Part shown: positions 36,223 to 44,729 of the stretch, piece by piece | Position numbering within the stretch: position 1 is the first letter of the stretch | Layout: each line of letters opens with the position of its first letter | From: Congzhengia minquanensis | GTDB taxonomy: Bacteria; Bacillota; Clostridia; UBA1381; UBA9506 | Assembly (NCBI RefSeq): GCF_014384785.1 | Contig: NZ_JACRSU010000004.1 | Location: 124,001 to 188,000, forward strand | Direction: 5' to 3' | DNA length: 64,000 nt | Notes under the pieces: generated by a model | Told to the model about the DNA's origin: nothing | The model's database searches: none | Seen by the model: only the letters and a program-made list of their open reading frames with translations | Program-made: the position numbers and the translations under genes

Positions 36223-37137
36223 TTAGTCAATCACTTTTTCGTTGATTGGGTTGTTGCCGGAAGACGTGCTTTCACCGTCTGAGTAGCCAAACTGAGTGCG
36301 AACCAAATTTTCTGTGGCCGCCTCATCGCAAAGATAATACGACACGCCGCCAATCATTTTCGGCGCTCCGGGCAGTGTGTAGGAGTTAAACTCAACCTTG
36401 TCGCTGTCGCGGAACTTCCAGGCATATTTTAACATATACATAACAGACATGTCTGTTTCCACATTTTTGCTGATTTCCTTAACCACAGGAACCGCCTTAA
36501 AAATATATTTCGGGCTTAGCTTTTGGTTAATCAGCTCTTTTAAAAACGCCTGCTGCATATCAATCCGGCCAAGGTCGCCGGTGGCATATCCTTTCCGGAA
36601 CCTTAAAAGTCCTTCTGCGTCAGCACCGTTTAACGTTTGTTTTCCCTTTTTTAAGTGAATATGTAAATCCTGGGCCGGGTCGTCGTAATCCATGTCCATG
36701 GGCACGTCAAACTCCACACCGCCTAATATGTCAATAATATTCCGCAGGCCTTCAAAATTTACCTTGCAGAAGTTATGTATCGGCATTCCTGTTAAGTCTT
36801 TCACGGTTTCAATTAAAAGCTCCTCGCCGTTTTGTTTGCCGATGCAGGCGTTAATTTTGCCGTGGGAACCTTTTTTAAACTCAACTCTGGTATCCCGCGG
36901 GATAGACATTAAGTTCACCGTTTTTTCTTTGGGGTCTAAAGAAAACAGCATGTTCACGTCGGAACGGGTGCCGTCTTTGTCCACTCCCACAACCAAAACG
37001 TTGATTTTTCCGGAGCCGGAACTGTCTAATGCGTCTTGAAAGCCGGTGTTGGACGAAAACAGCTGGAACACCACAAAGATGATAGCCAGCACCGCTAAGG
37101 TGATGACCAGCGACAGAATAAATTTTCTTTTGTTCAT
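36223..37137 (-). CDS. LytR-CpsA-Psr (LCP) family glycopolymer ligase, copy 1
   Basis: A 304-residue membrane-anchored enzyme with an N-terminal transmembrane helix (about 7-26). The extracellular LCP domain (about 44-270) contains VLVVGVDKDGTRSDVNML, LMSIPRDTRVEF, KINACIGKQNGEE and GLLRFRKGYATGDLGRIDMQQAFL. LCP proteins transfer lipid-linked glycopolymers to peptidoglycan or glycoproteins. It is adjacent and closely similar to copy 2. The short acidic C-terminal tail is probably disordered. Confidence 0.95.
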   Translation of the reverse strand: MNKRKFILSLVITLAVLAIIFVVFQLFSSNTGFQDALDSSGSGKINVLVVGVDKDGTRSDVNMLFSLDPKEKTVNLMSIPRDTRVEFKKGSHGKINACIGKQNGEELLIETVKDLTGMPIHNFCKVNFEGLRNIIDILGGVEFDVPMDMDYDDPAQDLHIHLKKGKQTLNGADAEGLLRFRKGYATGDLGRIDMQQAFLKELINQKLSPKYIFKAVPVVKEISKNVETDMSVMYMLKYAWKFRDSDKVEFNSYTLPGAPKMIGGVSYYLCDEAATENLVRTQFGYSDGESTSSGNNPINEKVID

Positions 37138-37164
37138 GTTTTAAACCTCCAAGAGCGGGCGTCT

Positions 37165-38238
37165 TTAGTCTATTTCCGTAGCCGGCTTCCTTGATTGTGC
37201 AGGCGCCTTTGAAGCAGACCCAGAGCCGTCTGTGGTTTTCGGCGCAGCGGCAGCGCTGGGCTGTGCGCTTGAAGACGGGGAAGAAGATGCCTTGGCGCGC
37301 TGCTCCAGCGCCTTTGCCTCGTCTTCCGGATAGCCAAACTCCTCTAAAACCAGTTTTTTTGTTTCAGAGGGACTGTAGATATAGTAAGAAACTTTATTTT
37401 CATACCGGTCGGTTCCGGGCAGCAGGTATGTTTTCAGTTCTGTTGTGTCTGCTGACTTTAACATACTGATAAATTCAAGGGCTGTTTTTACCGTAAAGTT
37501 CGTATGCACATATTTATATGCCGCATTAATCAGTTCCGGCGCTTTTAAAATATACTGCGGCTGCATTTTCTGACGGAACAGCTCCGACAAAAAGGCCTGC
37601 TGTGCGCCAATTCTTCCAATGTCGCCCTTGTAGTAATCACCGGGGGCGTAAACCTCGGCTCCCTTGTTGTTATGGCGGAACCGCACAAAATCGTGAGCCG
37701 CCTGCCCGTCTAAATGCTGTTGGCCGGCCTTTAGATGAATGTGCAAATCCTGGGCCGGGTCGTCATAGTCCATGTCAAAGGGAACGTTATAATCCACGCC
37801 GCCTAAAATATCAATAATTTCCTTAAACCCGTCAAAATTAATCTCACAGTAGTAGTGAATGGGCATTTTCGTAATGGTTTTAATGGTTTCAATCATAAAT
37901 TGTTCGCGGTTTTTCATGCCCATGCAGGCGTTAATTTTCATCACTTTCCCATTGTTCAGCGTGATTTTGGTGTCACGGGGAATAGACATGAGCTTAATCT
38001 CTTTTTGCACGTTGTCTACATTTACCAGCATAATGGTATCGGAACGGTGGCCGCCCTCGTCCACTCCTAAGAGGAGCATGTTCAGCTTCCCTTCCATGGG
38101 AGGCTTGTCAAGCAGATTTGCAATATCGTCGTCCAGCGCCGTCATATGGGACATTTTTCCGAAGTAGATGCCTAAGTTTATAGATGCAAACGCTAAAAAC
38201 GCCGTCACAAATATCACAACAAACTTTTTTATATTCAT
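37165..38238 (-). CDS. LytR-CpsA-Psr (LCP) family glycopolymer ligase, copy 2
   Basis: A 357-residue paralogue of the downstream gene. It has an N-terminal helix (about 5-24) and the LCP domain with LLGVDEGGHRSDTIML, LMSIPRDTKITL, MKINACMGMKNREQF and DFVRFRHNNKGAEVYAPGDYYKGD. A Ser/Ala/Pro/Lys-rich tail of about 50 residues is probably disordered. The ATG at 38238 is chosen because MNIKKFVVIF starts the membrane helix; an upstream TTG at 38283 lies inside the leader hairpin. It is separated from copy 1 by 27 bp, so they are cotranscribed. Confidence 0.94.
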   Translation of the reverse strand: MNIKKFVVIFVTAFLAFASINLGIYFGKMSHMTALDDDIANLLDKPPMEGKLNMLLLGVDEGGHRSDTIMLVNVDNVQKEIKLMSIPRDTKITLNNGKVMKINACMGMKNREQFMIETIKTITKMPIHYYCEINFDGFKEIIDILGGVDYNVPFDMDYDDPAQDLHIHLKAGQQHLDGQAAHDFVRFRHNNKGAEVYAPGDYYKGDIGRIGAQQAFLSELFRQKMQPQYILKAPELINAAYKYVHTNFTVKTALEFISMLKSADTTELKTYLLPGTDRYENKVSYYIYSPSETKKLVLEEFGYPEDEAKALEQRAKASSSPSSSAQPSAAAAPKTTDGSGSASKAPAQSRKPATEID

Positions 38239-38259
38239 ATGTGAAAATCCAAAGCCTTT

Positions 38260-38304
38260 CTGCCCGCAAATATGAAACAACAAGCGCCTTTATCGTGCGG
38301 GCAG
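38260..38304 (-). promoter_or_regulatory. leader hairpin upstream of the LCP pair
   Basis: CTGCCCGCA (38260-38268) and TGCGGGCAG (38296-38304) are a perfect 9-bp inverted repeat with a 27-nt loop, just ahead of the LCP copy 2 start. The remaining 215 bases up to the mannosidase end are AT-rich, and no convincing promoter was identified. Confidence 0.45.
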
Positions 38305-38521
38305 ATAAGGCACGGCAAAAAATTATATGCATTTTTTCAGCAAAAGATGAAACCAAATTATAGTTTTGCCAAATAAAGGATTTTCATACGCACGTATAAT
38401 ACCATTACACCTGCATATTTAGACACTTTATTATACTATAAGTTTATTAAATAACTATTAATAAAATATTAATAATTGGTTTCTGCAATGGAAAAATCGG
38501 CAAATTTTTTGGTTTTGTAAC

Positions 38522-40939
38522 CTATTCACACAATTTTTTGCCGTCCGTTTTCAACAATTTCAGCTCAAATTTGCCAAAATGCAGCGTTTCGCGAATTCCA
38601 AGGCTTGGAATAGAAATTTCGGCGTCCTGTTCGTGTTCCGTTGTGTTAAACAGATGCAGGGCGAAGCCGTCCGGCGTCTGTTTGTAGGAGGACACAAGCA
38701 CGTCTTTGCTGGAGCACAGAATGGAAGAAGCAGAGGGTGCTCCTTCGCCTGAAGGGAAAAGGGACATAATCTGCGGCTGTTCGTTAAAGCACTGGGCCTG
38801 GGCGTCGATGTTCTCAAACGGTGCAAGCCGCAGGGAAAAATGCCGTTCTCCCATGTCGATGTGGGAAAGAAAACGATTTTTCGGTGCAATTTCACGGTCT
38901 AAAATGGGGTGGGCGGAGTAAACCGGGGTTCTGAGCAAAGAAAGCTTAATCGCGCCGTTTTCAAAGGAGCCGCCATATATTCCGCGGTTGATTGCGCAAA
39001 GGCCGCCTTTTCCCTCTTTGATTCCGCACCATTTGTGGAATGTTACCTCAGCGCCGCCGTTTTCAAGCTCCTGTGTGCCGAATGCCGTTTGCCCATAGGC
39101 CGTGCCTAGTTTGTGTCCCGTGTCAATTCTATATTTTATCATTTTATTGGCATTTGCAGAAAACAGGGTAATATCAACGTCTAAGTAAATATCGTGTTTG
39201 GGTATGGTATATTCCACCACGGCGTAGGTTTTGTCATAACGGAAAATGGCCTGAATTTTCGTCCGCAGACTGCCGTTTTCAATCACCCTGACATTGCGGA
39301 GCGTTTCTTCCCTGTGGCCAATGAAGTCTGCCGCTTCCTCATTTGATATTAGGGAAAAGACACCGGCAAAATCCTGAAAAGACGATACTGTCATGCCCCA
39401 GGGATCTTCGTTGTCAGAGAAAACCTCCAAAACGCCGGTTTCGCCGGCAATCATATCGCTGCCGTCTATCTGATATGTTTGAATCAGCCCGGTTTTGGTG
39501 CTGATTTCTACCCTCAGCCTGCCGGCGTCTATCACAATTGCATCGTTTTCTTCCGGCTGGGACAGCATTTTATAATCCTTTACCACCGAAAGGGAACAGT
39601 TAAACCGGGTGATGCCGGAGGGGGCGAGCGTGCCGCGGAACGACACCTTCTGAATCCAGTCTAAATGGAACGTGCAGGAGGGTTTTTCATTTTGGCAGAC
39701 CAACGCGTTCCCATTTTCGTCATACACACAGGCCACGGTTTGCTCACCGTCGTTCCAGTTCTGGTTTTCCAGCATAAATTCAATTTCAAAGTCGCCCTCC
39801 ACCGCATATGGGTGGGGGTTAAAGGCCATGATTGGAATTTGCTTATCCATTGGCTTTTTCTGTCCGCTGCAAAGGGCAAAAAAGGCTTTTGCCTGCAAAC
39901 GGTCTAACGTTTCCTCAGCATGGGACATAAGTCTTAAACTGTCTTCTTCCGCCTGCTTAATGGCCGAGCCGGGCAGAATGTCGTGGAACTGGGAAAACGC
40001 AAGGTCTTCTTTTGCACGTTTCATTTGCGCGCCGTCAAATTCCGTGCCGTTTTGCAGGGCGGCACAGGCCATCATTTTTTCTGTTACCATCAGCTTGTTT
40101 TCCAAAGACCTGTGGGCCTGTTTTATGCGCACCTGGGAGGTATAGCACCCCACCATGGTGTGGCACAGGGAGGTTTTTTTAACAGGCAGGTTTTGTTTGT
40201 TTAAACCGCTGAAATAGCTGTCTGCGTCGGAGTGGACGATTTCCGCTTTGTCCTTCCTTTCGTCTATGAGCGCGTTAATTTCGTTTAAATCGATTTCCGA
40301 CGGGCCGCCGCCGTGGTTTCCAATGCCCCACAAAATTAAGCCGGTTTCGTGCTCGGGGTATTTGTTCAAATAATCTTCTATTTTTTGACGCGCAGTGCCT
40401 TTTAACGTGTTATAGCCGCCGAAAATATTGTGTGCGCAGATTTCGCTGCCGTCAAATCCAACCCACTTAAAATCAAACAGGGCCTCCTCGTTAGGACGCA
40501 TGTAAATATAGTTTTGATAGCCGCATTTCGCAAGAATTTGCACCAAGCCCCGGGTGTGGCCAAAGGGGTCGAAATTAATAGCGGTTTTAAAACTTACGCC
40601 GAATTTTTCTTTAAAATATTCCTGGCCAAGCTCAATTTGGTTTAAAAAGCTTTCGCCTGAAAGCATGGTGCAGTCCGGCTGCAAATACCAGCCGCCCATA
40701 ATTTTCCACTTTCCGGCAGCCACCAAAGCCTGAATTTTTTGGAAAAGCTCCGGCTCATATTCTTCCACCCATTTATATAAAACCGCCTCGTTGTGGTTAA
40801 ACACAAACCCGTCATATTTTTCGCAGAAGTTCACTGCCACGCGAAAGGTAGAAACCGCTTCGGCTACGCCCTCTTTCCACTGCCATAGCCAAACCGGGTC
40901 TAAGTGCGCGTTGCACAAAAGATGGATTTTTGGTTTCAT
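38522..40939 (-). CDS. alpha-mannosidase, glycoside hydrolase family 38
   Basis: A predicted cytoplasmic exo-alpha-mannosidase of 805 residues. The GH38 catalytic domain opens with HLLCNAHLDPVWLWQWKEG, where His and Asp bind zinc. The nucleophile Asp124 is in NFDPFGHTRG, and a further metal His is expected in SQFHDILPGSAI. Middle and C-terminal beta domains (about 380-805) are typical of the family. No signal peptide, so it probably degrades imported mannosides or glycan fragments. No transporter is linked to it. Downstream LCP genes are about 280 bp away. Confidence 0.94.
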   Translation of the reverse strand: MKPKIHLLCNAHLDPVWLWQWKEGVAEAVSTFRVAVNFCEKYDGFVFNHNEAVLYKWVEEYEPELFQKIQALVAAGKWKIMGGWYLQPDCTMLSGESFLNQIELGQEYFKEKFGVSFKTAINFDPFGHTRGLVQILAKCGYQNYIYMRPNEEALFDFKWVGFDGSEICAHNIFGGYNTLKGTARQKIEDYLNKYPEHETGLILWGIGNHGGGPSEIDLNEINALIDERKDKAEIVHSDADSYFSGLNKQNLPVKKTSLCHTMVGCYTSQVRIKQAHRSLENKLMVTEKMMACAALQNGTEFDGAQMKRAKEDLAFSQFHDILPGSAIKQAEEDSLRLMSHAEETLDRLQAKAFFALCSGQKKPMDKQIPIMAFNPHPYAVEGDFEIEFMLENQNWNDGEQTVACVYDENGNALVCQNEKPSCTFHLDWIQKVSFRGTLAPSGITRFNCSLSVVKDYKMLSQPEENDAIVIDAGRLRVEISTKTGLIQTYQIDGSDMIAGETGVLEVFSDNEDPWGMTVSSFQDFAGVFSLISNEEAADFIGHREETLRNVRVIENGSLRTKIQAIFRYDKTYAVVEYTIPKHDIYLDVDITLFSANANKMIKYRIDTGHKLGTAYGQTAFGTQELENGGAEVTFHKWCGIKEGKGGLCAINRGIYGGSFENGAIKLSLLRTPVYSAHPILDREIAPKNRFLSHIDMGERHFSLRLAPFENIDAQAQCFNEQPQIMSLFPSGEGAPSASSILCSSKDVLVSSYKQTPDGFALHLFNTTEHEQDAEISIPSLGIRETLHFGKFELKLLKTDGKKLCE

Positions 40940-40976
40940 AAAATCGTCCTCCTGAAAATCATATTATATTATCTTT

Positions 40977-41005
40977 TTCATATCATAAATGACATGCTTT
41001 GTCAA
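40977..41005 (-). promoter_or_regulatory. probable promoter of the alpha-mannosidase gene
   Basis: Minus strand TTGACA (41005-41000), 17 nt, TATGAA (40982-40977), about 40 bases upstream; a second TATAAT lies closer but lacks a -35. Confidence 0.5.
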
Positions 41006-41025
41006 CCTTTTTTTTGATTCCCCAC

Positions 41026-41054
41026 TTGGAAAACCAAACGGTTTGTGGTAAGAT
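41026..41054 (+). promoter_or_regulatory. promoter of the secreted C1 protease gene
   Basis: TTGGAA (41026-41031), 17 nt, TAAGAT (41049-41054). The spacer holds CAAAC-G-GTTTG, a small inverted repeat that could bind a repressor. Confidence 0.6.
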
Positions 41055-41074
41055 AAAGACAAGGAGGTGTCAGC

Positions 41075-43576
41075 ATGAAAAAGTTGTTTACATTGGCTCT
41101 TGCCGCGGCGCTGGTTTGCTTCACGGTTTTACCCGTAGGCGCCGCCGCAAAACCGGTAAGTGAATTATGTGAATACAGCGGCTCGCCCGATTCATTTTGG
41201 GTAACGGAAAATTACGACGGGGCAGCCCCAAAATCAAGGGCAAAGGCCGCGTCCGGCCTGCCGGAAACGTTTGATTTACGAAATGCCGGCGGCGTTTCTT
41301 TTGTCAGCAGTGTGAAAAATCAGGGAAATACCAACTCCTGTTGGGCGTTTACCTCGCTATCCTGTCTGGAAACGTTTTTAAGGCGCAAGACATTTGAAAG
41401 CAGCGGTGAGCTTATTGGTTACGACTTCTCGGAGCGCCACTTAGAGCACGCCACCTATCCTGCTATGCAAGACGGCACGAACCCCTATGCGCCAACCTGC
41501 CGCAGCGCCAACGCCGGGGGAAACGTGGTTTCCGCCGCAGGATATTTTCAAAACGGACTGGGGCCGGTGCCGGAAAGCGGTATGCCCTTTGAAAACAAAA
41601 TGGACACGTTAAGCCGGGCAGACATTCAAATTGCGCCGGCGGCAGCGGTGCGCGCCATGCGCTATTTTCCGAAATTTACGAGCAATATTTTTGACTATAA
41701 CTACCATGAGCTGATTACCGGAATTAAAGAGGAAATTTACCGCGGCGGAGGCGTTTCAGCGGTGATGAACACCAACGCCGGCGGATATAATGCAGACGGC
41801 ACGGCGTATCATTCCGCCGAACGGACGGGCACGGCAAACCACGCCATAACGCTCATCGGCTGGGACGACAATTTCAGACGTGAAAACTTTGGGGCGGACA
41901 AGCCGGAGGGAAACGGCGCGTGGATTGTGCGGGACTCTGCCGGGGAGAGCGCTCATGACGGCGGATATTTTTATCTGTCCTATGAAAGTGTTGACACCTA
42001 TAACATGTGCTTTTCTGTGACAGACGCGGCAGACAGCATCCCTTACGACAACGTATACAGCGTAACCTCTGGCACCTGGGCCTATGGGAGGGGGTATGAA
42101 AACAACGGCGATATGGCATATGCCGCAAACATCTATGCGAAACAGCCGGTGCCGGAGCTTTTGACAGACGTTGGATTAAGTTTCCGCGGATATACGGAAT
42201 ATGAGATTTATGTGAACGCAAACAATCAGGATTTAACGCCGGAAAACCTTACTCTGGCGGCAAAGGGCACCCAGGACCATATGGGATTTGCGACAGTGAC
42301 GCTTCCTGAGCCGGTTTTGCTTACGGGAACGGAATTTGCAATTGTGATCAAATATGTCACGCCGGGCTATTCTTACAGTGTGCCGGTGTCAATTCCGCCT
42401 TTCTGCCCTGAAATCTCCCAGGGGTGTTCCTATCTTTCTCCCGATGGGGAAACCTGGGAGGACACAGCGCTGTCTGACTGTGTGGTGGGAATTTACGGCT
42501 ATACGAAAGACTGCGGTGAGAAATCGGCGGTAAGTTTTTCAAAACTGGGAAAAACGTATGTCACAGTTTATGACGAAGGAGGACGCCTCATTCGCCCGAA
42601 AGCCGACGGAAGCTATGCGCTCGCCGCCGGGACATACCGCTACATTGCAGAGGAACAGGCTTTGGGCCTTGCAGAGGGGACGTTCGTGACGGACGGTTTT
42701 ACGCCCCAAAACCTTGAGCTATCCCAAACAGATTTTGTGGAGCAGCCTGAATCTGACATGCCCTATGTAAAGGTAAAGGAAATTGCCTACCGGGCAACCG
42801 TGGAACCGGCGGAATTTGTTACGCTGAACCTGTATATGGGAAGGGCGGAAGGATTTAGACTTTATTATGAAACTGTATCCGGTGAGCAGGCGGAGGTTGC
42901 AGAACAGTTTTTAAGCGTAGATGCTGGCGGCAGGGTTCGGTTAAGCAGGGAGTTTTTAACGCCCTTTTTGGACGGCGGCGGGGGCGGCGTTTCCCTCTTA
43001 GTTGTGTTCACCGGTTCAAACGGCTTAGAAATGAAGACGGACACCTGCCGGGTTGTATTTACAAAATCGGCCTTCGGGGGTGTGTTCAGCGCCCTTGCCA
43101 ACGTGATTTATAACCCGACGGAAAGCGTTAACAGGGCATATGTGGAGCAGTTAATCAAACAAAATCTGGCTATAGGCGGTCAGGTTGAAATCAAACAATA
43201 TGACGTTGCCTATCCCACAAAAACGCAGAACGGATTTTTAACATGCGACATTTTGGTGCTGGACGCGTTCTCAGGGCGGTATTATCAGTTCGCGTTTCAT
43301 GGGGAGGTGCCCCGGGTTTTACAGGAGGTTACGCTGCAAAACGGGAACTACCGCGTCAGGGTGCGGAATAATGTGGAGGGAATTCACACGGTGAGCGTGT
43401 TTGCAGAATATGGTCCCGGCGGGAGGCTGCTCTCCGTCACCTATAAAAATGTGGCGCTGATTGAAAGCAGTTTTTCCTATCCCGACAGAGGCAACCGCGT
43501 GAAACTTTTTGTTCTTTCCGCAGAAGATTTTATTACGCCCTACGCGCCTGCTTTTGACAGCGATTTCACAAAATAA
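41075..43576 (+). CDS. secreted papain-family (C1) cysteine protease-like protein
   Basis: An 833-residue exported protein: signal peptide about 1-25, then a C1 peptidase domain (about 62-305). It has the oxyanion Gln and Cys89 in KNQGNTNSCWAF and the catalytic His in NHAITLIGWDD (about residue 256). The third residue is unusual: the expected NSWG reads RDSAG, placing Asp where papains have Asn (about residue 287). A lectin-like beta domain follows (about 320-480), as in many clostridial surface C1 proteins, then 350 residues of uncharacterised beta-rich sequence. Likely extracellular proteolysis or a pseudoenzyme. GGAGGTG precedes the ATG. Confidence 0.87.
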   Translation: MKKLFTLALAAALVCFTVLPVGAAAKPVSELCEYSGSPDSFWVTENYDGAAPKSRAKAASGLPETFDLRNAGGVSFVSSVKNQGNTNSCWAFTSLSCLETFLRRKTFESSGELIGYDFSERHLEHATYPAMQDGTNPYAPTCRSANAGGNVVSAAGYFQNGLGPVPESGMPFENKMDTLSRADIQIAPAAAVRAMRYFPKFTSNIFDYNYHELITGIKEEIYRGGGVSAVMNTNAGGYNADGTAYHSAERTGTANHAITLIGWDDNFRRENFGADKPEGNGAWIVRDSAGESAHDGGYFYLSYESVDTYNMCFSVTDAADSIPYDNVYSVTSGTWAYGRGYENNGDMAYAANIYAKQPVPELLTDVGLSFRGYTEYEIYVNANNQDLTPENLTLAAKGTQDHMGFATVTLPEPVLLTGTEFAIVIKYVTPGYSYSVPVSIPPFCPEISQGCSYLSPDGETWEDTALSDCVVGIYGYTKDCGEKSAVSFSKLGKTYVTVYDEGGRLIRPKADGSYALAAGTYRYIAEEQALGLAEGTFVTDGFTPQNLELSQTDFVEQPESDMPYVKVKEIAYRATVEPAEFVTLNLYMGRAEGFRLYYETVSGEQAEVAEQFLSVDAGGRVRLSREFLTPFLDGGGGGVSLLVVFTGSNGLEMKTDTCRVVFTKSAFGGVFSALANVIYNPTESVNRAYVEQLIKQNLAIGGQVEIKQYDVAYPTKTQNGFLTCDILVLDAFSGRYYQFAFHGEVPRVLQEVTLQNGNYRVRVRNNVEGIHTVSVFAEYGPGGRLLSVTYKNVALIESSFSYPDRGNRVKLFVLSAEDFITPYAPAFDSDFTK

Positions 43577-43617
43577 AAACAGCGCCGGACGCAGCAAATG
43601 CGCTCGGCGCTGTTTTT
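43575..43617. terminator. bidirectional intrinsic terminator
   Basis: AAAAACAGCGCCG (43575-43587) pairs with CGGCGCTGTTTTT (43605-43617) between the converging protease and deacetylase genes. Confidence 0.92.
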
Positions 43618-43618
43618 A

Positions 43619-44704
43619 TCAATGAAACGAACTGTATGCCTTTCCGTTTTCTAAGGAAACGCCCTTGGACTCAGCCAGCTCGCTTATGGTAACCAGTTTG
43701 TAGCCCCGGGAGATAAGCTCGGGAATCGCCCGAACCGCCGCCTCGGCAGACTGGCTGTAGAGGTCGTGCATTAAAACTACAGAACCGTCTTTCACATTTT
43801 TTAAAATGGCGTTAACGGTGCTGTCTGCGTTTCTGGTTTTCCAGTCCAGCGTGTCCACAGACCACATGATGAGCGGTGCGTCAGCCAAAGAAGAAACGGT
43901 GCTGTTATAATTTCCATATGGCGGACGGATTAACGTTGGCTTAGCGCCGGTGACGGCAGCAATTGCGTCGGAAACGTCTTTTAGTTCCGCTTTCACGCCG
44001 TCTGCCCCCAGGGTTTTTAAATTTTTGTGGTTCATGGTGTGGCTTCCAATTTCCATGCCCAGGTCATAGACCCGCTTCAGCACGGAGGAATGGGGCTTTA
44101 TGTTATAGCCTACCACAAAAAAAGTGGCTTTTGCGTTGTTGGCCTCTAAACAGTCTAAAATTTTTGGCGTAAACTTGCTGGGGCCGTCGTCAAACGTGAG
44201 GGCCACCATTTTGGTGCCGGTTGGGGCTTTTTTCGGAAAATCGGCCGGACTTTGATACCACCCGGCATCCAGGTACGAGTCAAGCTCCGACTTTTTTATA
44301 TCCAATGTGCGGCTGTCGGTGGCATAAACTGTCATTACAGGCTCCTCATACCAGCCAACCTCTTTATAATCCTGCATTTCGCTTTCATAAACGTCGATGG
44401 TGCGGCCGTCAGGGGCATACATGGTAACAAGTTCTACCGGCTCCGGTTCAGGCGTAGGAGTCGGCTCCGGCGCTTTCGTGTTTTCAGGCACCGGCGATTT
44501 TTCTGTCGCCGGAGGCGCCTCGTTCTGCTTTTTTATGGGAACAAGCTTGCCGCCGTGTTTTGTTTCGGCTTCAACTGCGCTTTGCCCAACAAGCCTGTCC
44601 GAGCCGTCGGGATAATATATCCTTGTCATGGCGCCTGCGCTGACACCTGCACAAATGCCAAAGGACATGATAACATAAAGCATGGTGCAAATAAATTTTT
44701 TCAT
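43619..44704 (-). CDS. exported polysaccharide deacetylase (NodB domain)
   Basis: A 361-residue protein with an N-terminal signal/anchor helix (about 1-22) and a Pro/Glu/Thr linker (about 63-90). Two tandem repeats of about 33 residues follow (about 94-153), each reading roughly Tyr-Ala-x-Asp-x-Arg-Thr to Gly-Trp-Tyr, with a degenerate copy near 27-56. The NodB catalytic domain (about 165-350) has MVALTFDDGPSKFT (metal Asp), SHTMNHKNL (metal His), RPPYGNYN and VLMHD. It probably removes N- or O-acetyl groups from peptidoglycan or another wall glycan. The acyltransferase gene lies 25 bp upstream on the same strand. Confidence 0.92.
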   Translation of the reverse strand: MKKFICTMLYVIMSFGICAGVSAGAMTRIYYPDGSDRLVGQSAVEAETKHGGKLVPIKKQNEAPPATEKSPVPENTKAPEPTPTPEPEPVELVTMYAPDGRTIDVYESEMQDYKEVGWYEEPVMTVYATDSRTLDIKKSELDSYLDAGWYQSPADFPKKAPTGTKMVALTFDDGPSKFTPKILDCLEANNAKATFFVVGYNIKPHSSVLKRVYDLGMEIGSHTMNHKNLKTLGADGVKAELKDVSDAIAAVTGAKPTLIRPPYGNYNSTVSSLADAPLIMWSVDTLDWKTRNADSTVNAILKNVKDGSVVLMHDLYSQSAEAAVRAIPELISRGYKLVTISELAESKGVSLENGKAYSSFH

Positions 44705-44729
44705 ACAGAACCCCTCCTTTACTCCGTGT

